Below are positions 16,718 through 26,218 of a DNA stretch of 64,000 nt, piece after piece. The position numbers and the translations under genes are program-made. Source of the DNA: Chachezhania sediminis. Lineage in GTDB: Bacteria > Pseudomonadota > Alphaproteobacteria > Rhodobacterales > Rhodobacteraceae. The notes under the pieces are model-generated. The model was not told the origin of the DNA. It searched no databases and saw only the letters and a program-made list of their open reading frames with translations. The stretch covers positions 620,001 through 684,000 of the forward strand of contig NZ_VOPH01000001.1 in NCBI RefSeq assembly GCF_009765275.1, written 5' to 3'. The first letter of the stretch is position 1. The number at the start of each line of letters is the position of its first letter.

Positions 16718-18514
16718 ATGAGAGCAGAACTGACGCGAAGCCTTCACCGGGCTGCGGCGATCGCGATTTTGATTTTCCTCTGGGTGTCGCAACCCGTACT
16801 GGCACAGACCGGCAATGCGGCTGATCCCGATGCCACGGCCTGGATCCAGATCGAATCCCTGCCCAGCCTGACGCTGGGACAGACGCGCGCGCAGGACTAT
16901 GCCCGCACGCTGGCGGACGTGAACGGGTTCGACCTTGGGAATGGTTGGTACGGCATCCTTCTGGGGCCCTATCGCCCGGACGAGGCCGTCCGACGTCTGC
17001 AGGAATACCTGAACACCGGCCGCGTGCCGCGCGACAGCTATCTGACCGCCGCGGGTGCCCTGGGGCAACGGTTCTGGCCGGTGTCGCAGGCCCTGCCCGG
17101 CACCTTGGCGCCAGTTGACGATGCCGCCGCCACGACGCAGCAGACACCTGCGCAGCCGCGGGCCCAGCCCGCCCCCCAGACCACCCTGCCCGAGGAAACC
17201 CGGGCCGAGGCGCTGCGCGGCGAACGCCTGCTGACCGCCGAGGAACGGATGGACCTGCAACGCGCGCTCCATGCAGAAGGGGTCTATAACGCAGGCATCG
17301 ACGGCGCCTTCGGCCCCGGAACCCGCGGCGCGATGCGCGACTGGCAGTTCTTGCGCGGCTATGACGGCACCGGCATCCTGACCACCCGCCAGCGGGCCGA
17401 GTTGATGGAGGCCTACAACGCGCCCCTGAACAGCGTCGGCATGGAACGGGTCGCCGATCTCGACGCCGGAATCGCCATCCAGATGCCCCTCGGCGCGGTC
17501 GAATTCGGCTATCACGAGGCGCCGTTCTCGCATTATGACGCTACCGGATCCGTTCCCGGCGCGCAGGTCGTGCTGATCAGCCAGAAAGGCGACCGTGCCT
17601 CGCTCTATGGCCTTTACGACATTCTCCAGACGCTGGAAGCCGTGCCGGCGCAGGGCCCGCGCGACCGGTCGCGCGATGCCTTCACCATCGAGGGCCGCAA
17701 TGCCCGGATCGTCTCGTTCACCGAAGTCACGTTGGAAAACGGCGAGATCAAGGGCTTCATGCTGGTCTGGCCCGCGGGCGACGAGGCCCGCCGCGAACGG
17801 GTCCTGGCCGAGATGCGGGGCAGTTTCGAACGGCTGCCCGGCACGCTGGATCCGGCCGCGGGCGCGGATCGCGAACAGCGGGTAAACCTTGTCTCGGGGC
17901 TGGAAATCCGGCGGCCGAAACATTCCCGGTCGGGTGTCTTCGTCGATCGGACCGGCGCCGTGATGACCACGGCCGAGGCGGTGGCCCAGTGCGGCCGCAT
18001 CACGCTGGACGAACGCTTCCCCGCGCGCATCATCGCGCAGGACAACGATCTGGGCCTCGCGATCCTGCGGCCGGAACAGGCGCTGGCCCCGATGAACGTG
18101 GCGGAATTCGACATCGCGCCCCCGCGGCTCCGCGGCGACGTCGCCGTGTCGGGCTATTCCTTCGGCGGCGTGCTGGGCGCACCGTCCCTGACCTTCGGGA
18201 CGGTGGCTGACGTACGCGGGCCCACCGGGTCGAACGAGCTTTTGCGGCTGGACCTGCAGACCCGCGATGGCGATGCCGGCGGACCGGTGCTGGACCTGAC
18301 CGGCGCGGTGGTGGGGATCGTCCTGGCCAAGTCCGACGCCCGGCGCCTGCCCGAAAATGTCAGCCTGGCGGTCAATGCCCAGACCGTGACCCGGATCCTG
18401 GGACAGGCCGGGCTGAGTGCACAGCGCCCCGCCGTTGGACAGGAAAACCTGCCTTCAGACCTGCTGGCGCGCAAGGCCATTGGCATGACGGCCTTGGTCG
18501 GCTGCTGGGACTGA
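16718..18514 (+). CDS. SPOR/peptidoglycan-binding protein with degenerate trypsin-like domain
   Basis: 598 residues: signal peptide (to ~QPVLA), SPOR-like region (~40-110, GFDLGNGWYGILLGPY), proline-rich linker, PG_binding_1 repeat (~180-230, LQRALHAEGVYNAGIDGAFGPGT), a middle domain, and a C-terminal chymotrypsin-fold domain (~390-580). The fold motifs are present but two of three catalytic positions are changed: the His position reads Glu (TTAEAV, E420) and the serine motif GDSGGP reads GDAGGPV (A520); Asp444 in DNDLGLAIL remains. It is therefore probably a non-catalytic periplasmic cell-wall-binding protein. It stands alone upstream of a tandem-repeat region. Confidence 0.85.
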   Translation: MRAELTRSLHRAAAIAILIFLWVSQPVLAQTGNAADPDATAWIQIESLPSLTLGQTRAQDYARTLADVNGFDLGNGWYGILLGPYRPDEAVRRLQEYLNTGRVPRDSYLTAAGALGQRFWPVSQALPGTLAPVDDAAATTQQTPAQPRAQPAPQTTLPEETRAEALRGERLLTAEERMDLQRALHAEGVYNAGIDGAFGPGTRGAMRDWQFLRGYDGTGILTTRQRAELMEAYNAPLNSVGMERVADLDAGIAIQMPLGAVEFGYHEAPFSHYDATGSVPGAQVVLISQKGDRASLYGLYDILQTLEAVPAQGPRDRSRDAFTIEGRNARIVSFTEVTLENGEIKGFMLVWPAGDEARRERVLAEMRGSFERLPGTLDPAAGADREQRVNLVSGLEIRRPKHSRSGVFVDRTGAVMTTAEAVAQCGRITLDERFPARIIAQDNDLGLAILRPEQALAPMNVAEFDIAPPRLRGDVAVSGYSFGGVLGAPSLTFGTVADVRGPTGSNELLRLDLQTRDGDAGGPVLDLTGAVVGIVLAKSDARRLPENVSLAVNAQTVTRILGQAGLSAQRPAVGQENLPSDLLARKAIGMTALVGCWD

Positions 18515-18570
18515 CCGGTTTCCGGGGGATCCGGCGCGTCCGGGTCCCTTCGCTTGTCAGGAGGCATGCA

Positions 18571-18850
18571 GAGCACGCGCCCCACGGCGTCGGGCTGATG
18601 CAGGCCGGACATAGGGGCGCTGTTCGTGGACGCCGGCGCCACACTCCGACGTCTCTTCGGCGTTGAAGCGGACGGTGCGAGCGGAGCGGAGCACGCACCC
18701 TACGGCGTGGAGCCATGACCCGGGCCGAACACAGTTGCGCTGTACCGGGACGCGGGCGGCACACTGCAAGGTCTGTTGGATCTCAAAAGGTCCGGTGTGT
18801 GCACTGCACGCACCCTACGGCGTGCAGCCCTGCAGCGGACCGGGACCGGC
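18571..18850. repeat. Imperfect tandem repeat, ~118-bp unit, about 2.3 copies
   Basis: Three copies of the core GCACGCACCCTACGGCGTG-type motif start at 18573 (GCACGCGCCCCACGGCGTC), 18691 and 18806, spaced 118 and 115 bp. The first two full units also share GCGCTGT, GGACGC and CACACT segments in register. The core is itself an inverted repeat (GCACGC...GCGTGC). The 430-bp gap between 18514 and the trkH stop (18945) holds nothing else I can support. The CGCACCCTACG core recurs at 26943-26953. Confidence 0.7.
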
Positions 18851-18944
18851 CCGGCACCTGCCCGTTGTGCCGGGCATTCGCAGCCGCATCTGAACCCGGG
18901 AGGGCAGCCTCGGGCACTGTCCGGACGGCATGGTCCCCGGCCCG

Positions 18945-20396
18945 TCAGACGCGCCAGAAACGCACGGTCAGGATCGTGTAGACGACCATCAACTCCAGCC
19001 GGCCGACCAGCATCGCGCCGCTCAGGATCCATTTCGCGGTGTCGTTCAGGCCGCCGAAATTGCCGGCTGGCCCGATCTCGTCCCCAAGGCCCGGGCCGAT
19101 ATTGGCCAGCGCGGTCGCCGCGCCCGAGACGGAGGTGATGAAATCCAGCCCCGTGAAGCTCAGTGCCCAGGCCACCGCCCCCATCGAGACGATGAAGAAC
19201 ACGAAGAACGACATGACCGAGGTCAGGACGTCCTGCGTCACCGGCCGGCCCTGGAAGCGCGGCGTGAAGATCCCGTGGGGCGAACGGATCTTCTGGATCT
19301 GCGAACGGATCGAGGCGATCAGCAGCTGGTAGCGGAAGATCTTGATCGAACAGGCCGTCGAACCGGCGCAGCCGCCGATCAGCCCGGTGAAGAACATGAT
19401 CATCACCGGGAAGTTGCCCCATTCCATGTAATTGTCGCTGGCATACCCTGTCCCGGTCAGCAGCGATGTGACGTTGAACAGGACGCGGCGGAAGGTCTCG
19501 AAGAACTCGCCTTCCCGCGTGTCGGGCATCAGCCACAGGGTCAGAACCACGACGATCGTGGCCAGGGTCATCAGGACGCCGCGCACCTGCGTGTCGTGCA
19601 GCAGCGGCTGGGCCGATCCGGCGACCAGCTGGACATAGCGGGTGAACGGCAGGGCCGCCAGCAGCATGAAGACCACAGCCACGTATTCCGCGGCCGGCGG
19701 CAGCACGGCGAAGGAGTTGTCGTAGTTCGACAGCCCCCCCGTCGACATCGTGGTCAGCGCGTGGACGACCGCGTCGAAGGCGTTCAGACCGGCGGCCGAA
19801 TAGGCCAGCGCGCAGATGACCGTCAGGCTGACATAAATGACGGAAATGCGCGACGCGATCTGGGCTGCGCGGGGAAGGATCTTGCCGAAGGTGTCGAAGG
19901 CCTCGGCCCGGAAGATCTGCATGCCCCCGACGCGCAGTTCGGGAAGGAACACCATGGCCACGACGACGATCCCGATTCCGCCCAGCCACTGCAGGATGCC
20001 GCGCCACAGAAGCAGGCCCTTGGGCAGGGATTCCAGCCCCGACAGGACCGTGGCGCCGGTCGTGGTCAGGCCCGACATCGCCTCGAAGAAGGCATCGACA
20101 TAGCGCAGGTCGGTTTCACCCAGCACCAGCGGCAGCGCCCCGAAGACCGGCAGCGCCACCCAGACCAGCGTGGTGACAAGGAAGGTCTGCTGGATCGTCA
20201 GCCCCTCCTTCACGCCATTGGCGCAGGCGGTGGCGATCAGGACCCCGAAGCAGACCGTGATCAGCATGCTTTCCAGGAAGACGGTCCAGTGACCCGTGCC
20301 TTCCATCAAATCCACGATCAGGGGCACAACCATGGTTGCGCCCAGGATGGTGACCAAAAGGCCGATGACATATCCGACAGGGCGCAGGTCCGGCAT
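18945..20396 (-). CDS. trkH: TrkH family potassium uptake protein
   Basis: A 483-residue inner-membrane protein with the repeated M1-P-M2 units of Trk/Ktr channels. Filter-like segments include AMSGLTTTGATVLSGLESL, ALTTMSTGGLSNYDNS, TGLIGGCAGSTACSIKIFR and SVSGAATALANIGPG. It takes up K+ together with a TrkA regulatory subunit, which is not in this window. ATG at 20396 is used; the frame extends 12 codons further without a better Shine-Dalgarno. The next gene upstream on the same strand ends at 20484. Confidence 0.93.
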   Translation of the reverse strand: MPDLRPVGYVIGLLVTILGATMVVPLIVDLMEGTGHWTVFLESMLITVCFGVLIATACANGVKEGLTIQQTFLVTTLVWVALPVFGALPLVLGETDLRYVDAFFEAMSGLTTTGATVLSGLESLPKGLLLWRGILQWLGGIGIVVVAMVFLPELRVGGMQIFRAEAFDTFGKILPRAAQIASRISVIYVSLTVICALAYSAAGLNAFDAVVHALTTMSTGGLSNYDNSFAVLPPAAEYVAVVFMLLAALPFTRYVQLVAGSAQPLLHDTQVRGVLMTLATIVVVLTLWLMPDTREGEFFETFRRVLFNVTSLLTGTGYASDNYMEWGNFPVMIMFFTGLIGGCAGSTACSIKIFRYQLLIASIRSQIQKIRSPHGIFTPRFQGRPVTQDVLTSVMSFFVFFIVSMGAVAWALSFTGLDFITSVSGAATALANIGPGLGDEIGPAGNFGGLNDTAKWILSGAMLVGRLELMVVYTILTVRFWRV

Positions 20397-20483
20397 GGCG
20401 AGAGCCTTGGCGCGGGTCCCTGCCCCTGTCAAGCCGGCGCGTCCGCGCCAGCCGCTTCGTCAGGGTCCCGTGTCTGTTCCGTG

Positions 20484-21503
20484 TCAGCCCTTGTCCGGGC
20501 CTGTCGGCTTGTTCGTCCGGGCGCCCGGTCGCGGCGCGGGCCTTGCCCCGCCGTCGGCCCTGGCACCCTGGGGCTTGGCCTTCACGGCAGGTCGCGGCTT
20601 GGCCGCGGGCTTGGGCTTGGCAGCCGCCCGGGCGCTTGCAGGTCTGGCCGCCGCGGGTTTGGCGCGCGGCTTCACGGGTTTGGGGGACGCGGGTTTGGCA
20701 GCGGGCTCCGCGGTCGTTTTCGCGGCCGGGCTCCCGGCCGCGGCTTTGCGCGCGGGACCGGACTTGGCCGTCGCAGGCGCGGCCTTGGCTTCGGGGGTGC
20801 GACGCGGCGCCGCTTCCGGTTCCGGCGCGGTCTTGGTGTCCGACAGGACGGGGTCGTCTTCCCCGAGCAACGCCGCTTCGGGCGACGGAGGGACGTCCCC
20901 TGCAGCGGCCCCGGAGCCAGACGCCGCGGGCGCATCGTCCGTCCGGTCTGCTGTCTGTTTCGCCGGCCTGGGTGCCGGGGACGTATCCTCGGCCCCGGGC
21001 TTGCTCATCGTGTCCGACAGGACCGGGTCGTCTTCTTGCAGAAGCGCCGCCTCGGGCGTGGGCGGGACGTCTTCGTCCCCGGTGCCGGCGGCAGCGGACG
21101 TCGTTTCCGTCTGGTCGTCCGTCCGGTCTTCCGTCTGGGCCGCAACCTTGGGTGCCGGGGGCATATCCCCGTCCTCGGGCTTGCTCATCGTGTCGGACAG
21201 GACCGGGTCATCTTCCTGCAGCAGCGCAGCCTCGGGCGTGGGCGGGACATCGTCCGGCTCGGCCGGCGGGGTGGCTTCAGGCTGGGGCTGGGGCGCAGCC
21301 CCGGCCGTCTTGTCCGCCGCGGCCTTGGACAGCAGGGCGGCCGGCGTACCGGTCTTTGCGGACAACGTCCGCATCGAGGCCGACTGCGCCTGCAGAGCCG
21401 AACGCGTGACCGCCTGCATCAGGCGCATCTGGGCATTCATCGCGTAGCTGGCCATGCGCAGGCAACTGGTGTGGAATTCTAAAGGCGTCTTCAGGGGGGA
21501 CAT
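20484..21503 (-). CDS. Low-complexity repeat protein with phasin-like N-terminus and Lys/Ala/Pro-rich tail
   Basis: 339 residues. A short helical N-terminus (residues 1-60, CLRMASYAMNAQMRLMQAV) precedes three near-identical repeats beginning DVPPTPEAALL and continuing EDDPVLSDT, at residues 85-109, 145-169 and 203-224, i.e. a ~60-residue period. From ~230 the tail is almost wholly Ala, Lys, Pro and Arg (AKPASPKPVKPRAKPAAARP), like histone-H1-like or AlgP tails. Its partner 16 bp upstream (21520-21951) is also phasin-like. A role on polyhydroxyalkanoate granules or nucleoid tethering is speculation; no enzyme motif is visible. Confidence 0.7.
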   Translation of the reverse strand: MSPLKTPLEFHTSCLRMASYAMNAQMRLMQAVTRSALQAQSASMRTLSAKTGTPAALLSKAAADKTAGAAPQPQPEATPPAEPDDVPPTPEAALLQEDDPVLSDTMSKPEDGDMPPAPKVAAQTEDRTDDQTETTSAAAGTGDEDVPPTPEAALLQEDDPVLSDTMSKPGAEDTSPAPRPAKQTADRTDDAPAASGSGAAAGDVPPSPEAALLGEDDPVLSDTKTAPEPEAAPRRTPEAKAAPATAKSGPARKAAAGSPAAKTTAEPAAKPASPKPVKPRAKPAAARPASARAAAKPKPAAKPRPAVKAKPQGARADGGARPAPRPGARTNKPTGPDKG

Positions 21504-21519
21504 TGCGCGTCTACTCCGT

Positions 21520-21951
21520 TTATGTGCGGACAGTGACAGTCTTCTGGTCCGTCTGATGGTCGATCATGCTGCCCGCGGCCATGTCAGGGAACGCCGTCGT
21601 GGCCGGGGCGATTTCGCTGCGGGTCTGGCCGGCAAGCCGTTCCCGGTTCGACTGGGCACCCGCCTGAAAAGGTTCAAGCGTCGCCAGCCAGATCCTGGGC
21701 ACGTCGGCACCGGTCCATGCAGTCAACGCGGCAGCGGTGGCGCTTTCGACCACGGCCGGCATCTTTTCGCGCACCATCTCGGTGCTTTCGCCCTGCGGCA
21801 GCGTCAGCAGGCCCGACAGGCCCATTATCCTGATGGCAATGACCGTTCGGGCATCCTCTGCCAGTCGCGTGATCGCCCAACCCAGGCGCATCGAGTCGAG
21901 CGTACCGACCATAAGCCGGCCGGGACCGACATCGAACATACTCGTCCACAT
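21520..21951 (-). CDS. Small phasin-like hypothetical protein
   Basis: 143 residues, mostly predicted helix: SMRLGWAITRLAEDARTVIAIRIMGLSGLL, then EMVREKMPAVVESATAAALTAW. This amphipathic pattern and a following TGC-rich upstream motif remind me of alphaproteobacterial phasin-associated small proteins, but I cannot name a family with confidence. The ATG at 21951 has GGAAGGAG 8 bp upstream. Its stop is 16 bp from the start of the low-complexity repeat protein, so the two probably form an operon. Confidence 0.68.
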   Translation of the reverse strand: MWTSMFDVGPGRLMVGTLDSMRLGWAITRLAEDARTVIAIRIMGLSGLLTLPQGESTEMVREKMPAVVESATAAALTAWTGADVPRIWLATLEPFQAGAQSNRERLAGQTRSEIAPATTAFPDMAAGSMIDHQTDQKTVTVRT

Positions 21952-22092
21952 TGTGCTCGCTCCTTCCGGACGGGAATGAAACGGTCACTTTCACGCCAGG
22001 GCCCGTCAGCGCGGTTGTGCCCGCGGCCATACCCGGGGCGCCACGTGCCAGCTTCGACGTCCTTGACCTGACCATATCCCATCGCCTTCGCA

Positions 22093-22120
22093 AATGCAGC
22101 AGGAAATGCTGCACTGCGGC
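22093..22120 (-). promoter_or_regulatory. TGC-rich inverted repeat, possible PhaR-type operator
   Basis: TGCAGCA (22095-22101), spacer GGAAA, TGCTGCA (22107-22113), followed by CTGCGGC, about 140 bp upstream of the phasin-like gene. PhaR regulators of Rhodobacter and Paracoccus bind TGC-rich repeats of the form CTGC-N3/4-GCAG near phasin genes. The match is loose and the role is inferred. The rest of the 21952-22362 gap shows nothing else I can support. Confidence 0.35.
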
Positions 22121-22362
22121 GTAAACGTTTTGGCGGGCCATTTGTGCCGTCACATTCGCGAGAGCCGGTTTTGTCGCGCCGGGTCATGCCGTTACCCCAG
22201 ATCGCACCACGGATGGCAGGGCGGCTCCGGCAGGGTTCCGCCGGGGACCGCGGCTGCCGACTCGGCAATAATCCGCACGGGACGGGCCGAATGGGGCACG
22301 ATGCAAGTGCATTCGGACCGCCTGTGCGGCCGACTCGGCCCCAGATGCACCCCGAGCCGACG

Positions 22363-23469
<1,107 letters not shown>

Positions 23470-23638
23470 TGGCCTTCCCCTTCGCCCGTGCGCCTCCACC
23501 AACCTGCGGCGCCACCGGGAAAAGATGGTTCCCCCGTCGCCGCAGTCAATGGTTTCCCTGCCCGGGCCCTGCCCGGACAGGGTCACAATAAAGGGGCCCG
23601 AAGCCCGTGGCCATGACCCCGGACTGCGCCGAGCCCGT

Positions 23639-24820
23639 TCAGATCGCTTCCAGTGCCTGCGCGATGTCGGCCACGATATCGGCCGTGTCCTCAATCCCCG
23701 CAGAGATCCGGACCAGCCCGCGGGTAATCCCCAGCGCCAGCTTCTGTTCTTCCTTCAGCCGCTGGTGGGTGGTGGTCGCCGGATGGGTGATGATGGTCTT
23801 GGCATCGCCCAGATTGTTGGAAATCTTGACGATCTTCAGGGCGTTGATGAAACGGAACGCCGCTTCCTGCCCGCCGGCCAGATCGATGGAAACGACCGTG
23901 CCCGGCCGTTTCATCTGGGCCGTGGCCAGGTCGTGCTGCGCATGGACCGGCAGCCCCGGGAACAACACGCGCGCGACCTTGGGATGGTCCAGCGCGGCCT
24001 CGGCCAGGGCCTGCGCGGTATCGCACTGGGCGTTGACCCGCAGGCTCATGGTTTCCAGGCCCTTCAGCAGGATCCAGGCGTTGAACGGGCTGAGCGCCGC
24101 ACCGACATGTTTCATGTAGGGCTCGAAGGTGCCGCGGATGAACTCGGTCGTGCCCAGCACGACCCCGCCCAGCACCCGGCCCTGCCCGTCGATGTGCTTG
24201 GTCGCGGAATAGACCACCACATCCGCGCCCTGTGCGATCGCGTCCGAGAAGACGGGAGAGGCGAAGACATTGTCGACGATGACCAGCGCACCGACCTTGT
24301 GGGCCAGTTCCGCCACACCGCGGATGTCGACCACTTCCAGCGTCGGATTGGCGACGGATTCGAAGAACACGGCCTTGGTGTCGGGCCGCAAAGCGGCTTC
24401 CCACTGGGCCAGGTCGGTGCCATCGACAAAGGTCGTCTCGACCCCGAATTTGCCCAGCACGTTTTCCAGGATGAAAAGGCACGATCCGAACAGCGCCTTC
24501 GACGCCACGACATGGTCCCCGGCCTTCAGAAGTGCCATCAACGCGCCCGACACCGCCGCCATGCCCGAGGCCGTCGCGAAAGCGTCCTCTGCCCCTTCGA
24601 TGGCGGCGATGCGTTCCTCGAACATCCGCACGGTCGGATTGCCGTAGCGGGCGTAGATATATTCATCCTCGCCGCATTCGATGAAACGGGCCTCGGCGGC
24701 CTCGGCATTCTCGTAGGCGAAGCCCTGGGTCAGGAAGATCGCCTCGGAAAGCTCGCCGTACTGGCTGCGACGGGTTCCGGCATGCACCGATCGGGTGCGT
24801 TGGCTCCAGTCCTTGGTCAT
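23639..24820 (-). CDS. metZ: O-succinylhomoserine sulfhydrylase
   Basis: PLP enzyme that makes homocysteine directly from O-succinylhomoserine and sulfide in methionine synthesis. 393 residues of the Cys/Met-metabolism PLP family: YARYGNPT, ATASGMAAVSGALMALL, VDNVFASPVFSDAI, and the PLP lysine K208 in YSATKHIDGQGRVLGG. The MetZ assignment rather than MetB or MetC fits the HTRGLVRISAGIED-type end and the SAM-responsive leader immediately upstream. AAAGGAA precedes the ATG. No partner gene follows closely; folE2 begins 170 bp downstream. Confidence 0.94.
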   Translation of the reverse strand: MTKDWSQRTRSVHAGTRRSQYGELSEAIFLTQGFAYENAEAAEARFIECGEDEYIYARYGNPTVRMFEERIAAIEGAEDAFATASGMAAVSGALMALLKAGDHVVASKALFGSCLFILENVLGKFGVETTFVDGTDLAQWEAALRPDTKAVFFESVANPTLEVVDIRGVAELAHKVGALVIVDNVFASPVFSDAIAQGADVVVYSATKHIDGQGRVLGGVVLGTTEFIRGTFEPYMKHVGAALSPFNAWILLKGLETMSLRVNAQCDTAQALAEAALDHPKVARVLFPGLPVHAQHDLATAQMKRPGTVVSIDLAGGQEAAFRFINALKIVKISNNLGDAKTIITHPATTTHQRLKEEQKLALGITRGLVRISAGIEDTADIVADIAQALEAI

Positions 24821-24853
24821 GGTGTTCCTTTCAGGCCCTGCAAGGGCGCAAAC

Positions 24854-24890
24854 AAAAAGCCCCCGACGCGGTCAAGCGAAAGAGGGCTTT
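24854..24890 (-). terminator. Intrinsic terminator in the metZ leader (riboswitch expression platform)
   Basis: On the minus strand AAAGCCC, a ~22-nt loop, GGGGGCTTTTTG: a stem followed by a T-run, lying between the SAM-II aptamer and the metZ start (34 bp before the ATG). Its position fits transcription attenuation controlled by the aptamer. How the aptamer and terminator communicate is not visible, since they do not obviously overlap. Confidence 0.65.
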
Positions 24891-24897
24891 CGTCTGA

Positions 24898-24948
24898 CCT
24901 TTTAGCGGGATGTTTAACGTGGCCCGCAATCCGGTAACAAATCGCCAC
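24898..24948 (-). promoter_or_regulatory. SAM-II (metA-motif) riboswitch
   Basis: Minus-strand sequence from 24948: GTGGCGATTTG, a short spacer, CCGGATTGCGGGCCAC, GTTAAAC, ATCCCGCTAAAAGG. This matches the compact SAM-II pseudoknot: P1 formed by GTGGC with GCCAC, the conserved GATTTG and CACGTTAAAC strings, and P2 formed by GCGGG with CCCGC before CTAAAAGG. SAM-II aptamers bind S-adenosylmethionine and repress methionine genes in alphaproteobacteria, exactly the context here (metZ 78 bp downstream). Confidence 0.88.
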
Positions 24949-25014
24949 ACGAAATGTCCTACAGCGACCCAGGGTGGTGCGTCAATCCGGTGGGCCGGAT
25001 TTTACGCATCGCTG

Positions 25015-25078
25015 CCGAGGGGGCTCTGCCCCCGCCCGTGCCGGGCCCCCCGAGGGTATTTGAAGACCGAAGAAGCCA
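25015..25078 (+). repeat. Dispersed intergenic repeat, copy 1
   Basis: GAGGGGGCTCTGCCCCC, then CGGGCCCCCCGAGGGTATTT and GAAGACCGAAGAAG. The same order of elements recurs at 26971-27044 (inverted) and 27102-27169. The first half can fold as a GGGGGC/GCCCCC hairpin. Elements of this kind are scattered between genes in Rhodobacteraceae. The remaining 24949-25255 DNA shows no gene. Confidence 0.75.
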
Positions 25079-25255
25079 GCGGCCGCACGCAAAATGGTAT
25101 CCGTGGGGTGCGTGATTCCTAAGCGCCTTGCCCACCGCGTCTTGTGGGTTCAGGATGCGTTAACCGCGCAACGTCACGGTCGTGTAATCGATCTTTCACC
25201 ACGATTTCATAAGCCTGCCCCATAGCACCGGCATCCACGAACGGGCAGGGCGGAC

Positions 25256-26188
25256 ATGCCTTTACTCCGGATAAATGCCTGCGGGGAAGACCCCGTACTT
25301 CATGGTTCGGGCCAGGCAGCCGGGCCCGTTCTGGACCGATATGCGGATGCCGACGGTCCGGTCGTGGTGATGATCCACGGCTACAAGTACCTGCCCGGCC
25401 ATCCCCATCACTGCCCCCATCTGGGGATCCTGTCCCCTGCCCCGCAGGTCGGCACCGGCACGCCCAGCTGGCCGCGGCAGCTGGGCTTCGGGGCGGGTCT
25501 TCCCGGTGAAGGCCTGGCCATAGCCTTCGGATGGGACGCGCGCGGGGCGCTCTGGACCGCGGAGCGGCAGGCGCGCCGCGCGGGCCGCGCGCTGGCGCAG
25601 GTAATCGGGCGCTTGCACACCGCTGCCCCGGGGCGGCCGGTCCACTTGGTGGCCCATTCCATGGGGACCGAACTGGCACTGGAAGCGCTGCATCATCTGC
25701 CGCCCGGCGCGATCGGCCGAATCCTGTCCCTGACCGGCGCCTGCTATCAAAGCCGGGTGGCCGGGGCGCTGGCCACGCCCGCCGGCCGCCGCGCGGAATT
25801 CGTCAACATCACCAGCCGCGAAAACGATGCCTTCGATTTCCTCTATGAACGTCTGATCGCGCCGCCCGCAGCCGGAGACCGGGCCATCGGCCAGGGCCTG
25901 GACCTGCCCAACCTGCTGACGCTGCAGCTGGATTGTTCCCGGACCCTGGCACATCTGGAACGTCTGGACTGTCCTGTCGGCGGCAGTGCGCGGCGGATCT
26001 GCCACTGGTCTTCCTATACCCGCCCGGGCGTCCTGCGCTTCTACGAGCGTCTGATCCGCCAGCCGGGGATTTTCACGCTGGACCGCTTGCGCCGCGGCCT
26101 GCCGGAAAGCCCGGAAAAGCGCTGGTCGCGTCTGATGTCCCTGCCGTCCCTGCCCCGCCCCTTGCCGTCCGGGATCGAGGCGTCATAG
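25256..26188 (+). CDS. Alpha/beta hydrolase
   Basis: 310 residues. It has the alpha/beta-hydrolase oxyanion segment VVVMIHGYKY (HG at 41-42), the nucleophile elbow VAHSMGTE with Ser135, and a plausible late His in ICHWSSYTRPG. No signal peptide or membrane helix, so it is probably cytoplasmic. Substrate unknown; the layout around the elbow (LHTAAPGRPVHLVAHSMG) resembles DUF900-type hydrolases. GGGCGGAC precedes the ATG. The GST gene follows after 30 bp on the same strand and may be co-transcribed. Confidence 0.8.
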   Translation: MPLLRINACGEDPVLHGSGQAAGPVLDRYADADGPVVVMIHGYKYLPGHPHHCPHLGILSPAPQVGTGTPSWPRQLGFGAGLPGEGLAIAFGWDARGALWTAERQARRAGRALAQVIGRLHTAAPGRPVHLVAHSMGTELALEALHHLPPGAIGRILSLTGACYQSRVAGALATPAGRRAEFVNITSRENDAFDFLYERLIAPPAAGDRAIGQGLDLPNLLTLQLDCSRTLAHLERLDCPVGGSARRICHWSSYTRPGVLRFYERLIRQPGIFTLDRLRRGLPESPEKRWSRLMSLPSLPRPLPSGIEAS

Positions 26189-26218
26189 TCGTCCCCGGTT
26201 GACGAGGGGAAAGACGAC

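Noticed and set aside
20820-21260. Regular DNA repeats that could suggest a CRISPR-like array
   Set aside because: The ~180-bp period corresponds to in-frame 60-residue protein repeats; units are too long and the spacers are coding.
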